64,000 nucleotides of DNA from Sweltsa coloradensis (Eukaryota; Arthropoda; Insecta; Plecoptera; Chloroperlidae). This document shows positions 60,198 to 64,000 of the stretch, one piece after another (position 1 is the stretch's first letter; the number at the start of each line of letters is the position of its first letter). Below the pieces are notes generated by a model. The model had not been told where the DNA came from and ran no database searches. It worked only from the letters and a program-made list of their open reading frames with translations. A program made the translations under genes and the position numbers. The stretch spans positions 186,001-250,000 of the forward strand of contig JAMZAV010000893.1 of NCBI GenBank assembly GCA_024449915.1. The letters run 5' to 3'.

Positions 60198-60870
60198 ACT
60201 AGGAAGCTTCCCAAACGCTTTTTCAGGCGCGTTGTTGGATGAGCGTAATTGGTGCATTGAGTAGCCATGTTATGCGGATTTTCTGTTGTTCCGTGAAAAA
60301 ATCATTACAAATTCGAAGATTTTTTTTTAATTAAATTAAATAAAACTAGGAAGCTTCGCAAACATTTTTTCAGGCGCGTTGTTGGATGAGCGTAATTTTT
60401 TTTAAACGGAAAAAAACGTAAAATAGAGATTTTCATGAGAAATAATTTTTTGATTACGCTCAAATTTCACACGAATATATTTATCCATAAAATTAAGGTT
60501 CTGTGAAAAAATCATTACAATCGGATAAAGCATGTAGGTGTTATAAGTCGAAGAAATTTAAAAAATTGACAATTGTAAAATTGCGATTATCATGAGAAAT
60601 AATTTCTCGATTACGTTTAAATTTCACGCGAATGTATCAATTTATAAAATAAAGGTTCTGTGAAAAAATCATTACAATCGGATAAAGCATGTAGATGTTA
60701 TACTTATAAGTCGAAGAAAATTTTTAAAAATAAAAAAAAATCGTAAAATTGCGATTTTCATGAGAAATAATTTTCCGATTTCCGATTCCGAAGGGGGAAG
60801 AAAAATAATGTTACCGGGTACTCAACACATGACTCACTTACTCGTTTAACGACTTTGGCGTTTCCCTAGT
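60198..60870. mobile_element. Chimeric copy: ACTAGG-family left end, foldback-MITE right end
   Basis: Left end ACTAGGAAGC, gcgcgttgttggatgagcg appears twice (60228 and 60373), followed by three blocks with aatcggataaagcatgtag. The right end is cgactttggcgtttccctagt, which belongs to the 6615-6877 foldback family. Confidence 0.7.
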
Positions 60871-61094
60871 TTAGTCAATACTAGATCAGATGTTGCAATA
60901 CAAGTTACAAAGACAAGTCCGGTTTTTACTAGAAGCAGTTATCCTTACCACTAGACTTGACTCAGGTTCGACTTACTTTGCTTCTATAGTTGTCCCTCAA
61001 CATATTCAACCAATTAATTACTTAATTATATTAAGTAAAATTACAATGTATTATAATTCTTTGGATAGTAGTGAGAGATACTGAGTGGAAACAG

Positions 61095-61335
61095 ACAAGG
61101 TGTATATAGGGGAGGATGATGGAGGTGAGAGGAATCTAGAGGAGGAATAGAGGAGGTATGAGGACGACAATGAAGGTAGAAGATAGAGGAGTGAGGAAGG
61201 TAGAGGAGGAAGAGAGATAGAGGTAGGAGGATGACAAAGAAGAGAGGAAGATAGAGGAGTGAGGAAGATGGAGGAGGAATAGAGATAGAGGTGTGAGGAC
61301 GACAATGAAGGGAGGAAGATAGAGGAGTGACGAAT
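61095..61335. repeat. Polypurine minisatellite, about 68-69 bp period
   Basis: Almost purely A/G on the plus strand; gatagaggagtgaggaag recurs near 61182, 61250 and 61318, and gaggacgacaatgaagg at about 61160 and 61296. The minus-strand serine/leucine-rich frame across it is an artefact of composition. Confidence 0.75.
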
Positions 61336-62644
61336 ACACCAGGGTGTAAGAAAGAAGTAATAGGAAGTAAGAGATGCCATGGGTATTGACCAGCTGGTCA
61401 AAGGTCCATATTGAAGGAGATCACATTGTTGGTAAGGTGTTGTTTTTATGTCATTTACCCCATAAAACCCAAGGCCATTAGTAACATTGGGAACCTCTGG
61501 GCTGGGAGCCGACGATGAATTCAAGCTTGAGTAAGTGATAGAAGTACAGTGAGAAGTCAGAAGGAGAGAATCTATGCTTATTTATTTATATAAACATGCC
61601 AGGGTGTCCCAAGTCTGAGTAACAAACCTGATTCTACCTGGACAATCTGAATTAATATATTCAGTATTCACACATTGATATTAAACATCAAACATTAGAG
61701 ATATGTATTACAAAGAATGGTTCCTAATGAAAATGCTCAACAATGAGGGTTTATAGATCTCACTCGCTTTTGCTGCTGACATATTTGTGGTACCTATGGC
61801 TAATTCGTTGCAGAGAACAGAAAATCTTGTCGGTCACAGTAAAATCATCAATTCAAGATAATTTCAACTCCATTATAACCACTTAGGAAATAGATGAGTC
61901 GTATCGGTAGATCTTTTAATCTTTGAACAATTTAAAACCAAACTTCAGTGACAGAACTGAAGTGAGCTCACATTGACAAATATCCCTTCCTGTAGATCAA
62001 CGTGTCAGGAATTAAAAGATTATTCACCCCCTAAACAAACCACGTTTTTTGAACTAGTATCATAACCTATAACAATTCTATAAGAGCCTTATAGTTTCAG
62101 ACCACAAACAAACATATATTGCACTAGAGATATTTTTATGTGACAACAAATCCAGGAATTTCTATTGACAGTTTTAAAGGCTTCCGTCTATTTACTAACG
62201 AATTTGTATATTTTTATACTAGTAATTCCCCTTTTATGTTAATTTTTTTAACCAAGGCTTAAAGATTATTCTTGTACCTTATATTTGTTAGCACTAAAAC
62301 ATATGTCACAATATGATATCTACATGAGTTAAATGTTTTTTAAATCTAATACTGCATTGAGACATCTCTTCGAACTATTTTATATTATCCAATTACGCGC
62401 TAGGCATTTAAGATAGAGTGAAACTCAAATCCATTAGTTACAATGAGTTTTAGCACAATGTCCCTTTCATCATTCCAATATTAAATGCTAAAACTTAAAG
62501 ATGTACCTAGTTCAATGTCTTGCCAACTTTCTGGAATATTTAAAGAATCACATATTTGGGTACTCAGTGATGTTGGTTTTAAATGTGCTTGGAGAGACTG
62601 TTACTCTGGTGGTTCCCACTAGGACAAAAGTAACATATAAATGG
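61336..62644. other. Region downstream of zinc-finger exon
   Basis: Probable 3' UTR and flank of the zinc-finger gene. A minus-strand AATAAA occurs near 61579. No other feature seen. Confidence 0.4.
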
Positions 62645-63648
62645 TTACGCAACGGTGTGCGTCTTCTGGTGCCTGGTCAGGTTACTTTTTAGTGTGAACC
62701 GTGATTGACACAGAGCGCACTCAAAACGTTTAACTCTGGTATGCGTCAACTTGTGCGTTTGGAGGTGATTATTTTGAGAGAACCTTGCTTCACAGTCACC
62801 CACAGTACACGCGAATGGTCTCTCACCGGTATGTGTCCTGGCATGGTCTATGAGGCTACTCTTAAGTGCAAACCTTGCCTCACAGTCAACCACAGAACAC
62901 GCAAACGGTCTCTCTCTGATATGCTTCCTAGCATGTATATAGAGGTTGCTCCTATGTGAGAACCTTGCATCGCATGTTCCGCAGACAAAGGGTTTCTCAC
63001 CGGTATGTGTCATCGTGTGGCGTGTAAGGTCAGAATTTCTAGTGAACCTGGCCCCACAGTCAAGCACAGTGCACACGAACGGTCTCTCCCTGGTATGTGT
63101 CCTTGCATGGTCATTGAGGCAACTCTTTTGTGCGAACCTTGCATCGCATGTCCCGCAGGCAAAGGGTCTCTCCCCGGTATGGGTCTTCGTGTGCCTGGCA
63201 AGCGTATACTTCGACAAGAACTTTGCGCTGCAGATAACGCACTTGAAGCGACAATTGTTGCGAATATACAACACTTGCTTGGTTAGTTTTAAACAGTTGC
63301 TTGTCAAACCGCAGTGTTGCTCAGTTGTGGCACTCTCCATCTTCTCCTTAATGTCACCAAAGCTTTTCCCCGACTTCTCTGAATCTCCACTGATCGCTGT
63401 GTCCTGCTTCAAAGTATTTGGCCTGGCTGTAGTTCTCTTCATCTTCTTCTTAACGACACCTAAGCATTCCTTTGTCTTCACAGCAGCTCCACTGATCGCC
63501 GTCTCCTGCAGGGAAACATATTGCACTGTTGTAGTTCTCCTCTCCTCGTCATTGCGATTCTTTAGAGAACGACATAAAAGTTCACGACGCTCGAGATAGA
63601 TCGGATTGCTGAACACCAGATAGCAGACGGCGCAAGTAAACACGGATT
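62645..63648 (-). CDS. C2H2 zinc-finger protein, last exon (partial)
   Basis: Acceptor CCTTCAG ends at 63649 and the exon is open for about 333 residues to TAA at 62647-62645. It starts SVFTCAVCYLVF, possibly a degenerate finger, then a basic, serine-rich linker of about 110 residues, then seven C2H2 fingers in tandem: FKCVIC, FACGTC, FVCTVLDC, FVCGTC, FACSVVDC, FACTVGDC and FECALC. Most are joined by TGERPF- or RERPF-type linkers, and the protein ends KTHTV. Fingers 3, 5 and 6 have four residues between the cysteines, the spacing seen in TFIIIA- and ZIC/GLI-like fingers. It is probably a nuclear DNA-binding protein; no specific orthologue is recognised. No ATG is convincing at the exon start, so the 5' exons lie beyond the window or were missed. 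Confidence 0.85.
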
Positions 63649-63805
63649 CTGAAGGTAAAAGTAATATAGGCCTATTTGGAATTATAACATTCTAATTGCT
63701 TATGAATGATGGATCATAGTTATTCAGAGAATTGATCAAGGACCCTCTATAATATCTAACTTATATAAACATATTAAACTAGGTAAGTTAAACTTTTAAA
63801 ACTAA

Positions 63806-64000
63806 GTCGTTGTTAAACGAGTGAGTGAGCCTAGGGGGCCTGCCCGGTAACATTACTTTTCTTCCCCCTACCTTAGGCCTCCCTAGCCTATCATAGGCTA
63901 GAGTGGCCCATTATGGCCTTACAGTTGACGCGCCCTTATACCAACTAAACTTAAATACCCATTATTTATACGAATATATAATTATCAAACTTAAATGCAA
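63806..64000. mobile_element. Foldback MITE, second copy, cut by window end
   Basis: Starts actaagtcgttgttaaacg and follows the 6615-6877 element through cccggtaacatt, the cttccccctaccttaggcct segment and atttatacgaata to the last base. Confidence 0.7.

Noticed and set aside
61051..61524. 157-codon minus-strand frame rich in Ser/Leu
   Set aside because: Produced by the polypurine minisatellite; no domain.
62705..63599. Plus-strand frames opposite the zinc-finger exon
   Set aside because: Antisense shadows of the repeated fingers.

Overview
This is nuclear DNA from an animal, most likely a marine or other aquatic invertebrate. The evidence is spliced genes with GT-AG introns of 0.5 to 4 kb, metazoan-only gene families (Disabled, C2H2 zinc finger), AT-rich introns, and a dense load of non-autonomous DNA transposons, tRNA-derived SINEs, foldback elements and a LINE fragment. 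The palindrome TAGGCCTA is scattered in great excess. I cannot fix the phylum from sequence alone.

Layout: (1) 4151-14398, plus strand: the 3' part of a Disabled (Dab) adaptor gene, with a PTB domain over three exons, an exon rich in DPF motifs, and one 4.7 kb exon encoding a 1565-residue disordered tail. Its 5' exons are not found here. (2) 17147-18805: a 1.66 kb transposon with perfect 8-bp target-site duplications. (3) 20953-29477, plus strand: a complete seven-exon mitochondrial 3-ketoacyl-CoA thiolase (ACAA2), reconstructed at 398 residues. (4) 32839-54270, minus strand: a complete eleven-exon CPSF3 (CPSF73), the pre-mRNA 3'-end endonuclease, reconstructed at 694 residues with every metallo-beta-lactamase/beta-CASP metal ligand present. 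Its introns carry several hAT-like elements, a decayed piggyBac, SINEs and a minisatellite. (5) 55.3-60.9 kb: a nest of foldbacks and copies of one repeat family with ACTAGG / CATCCAA ends, plus the 3' end of a LINE. (6) 62645-63648, minus strand: the last exon of a seven-finger C2H2 zinc-finger gene. The window ends inside another foldback element.

Dab and ACAA2 are head to tail; ACAA2 and CPSF3 are tail to tail. The genes are functionally unrelated (endocytic/signalling adaptor, fatty-acid oxidation, mRNA 3' processing, probable DNA binding), so they are neighbours rather than a system.

The most interesting points are these. A 54-bp (18-codon) minisatellite begins exactly at a CPSF3 5' splice site and stays open in the CPSF3 frame. 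A Dab exon runs into TGA just before a strong donor, although skipping it keeps frame. A tandem duplication has copied the 3' splice site of ACAA2 exon 6. A repeat family has asymmetric inverted ends that suggest a Helentron-like origin. A G-rich motif recurs in pairs inside two independent hAT-like elements.
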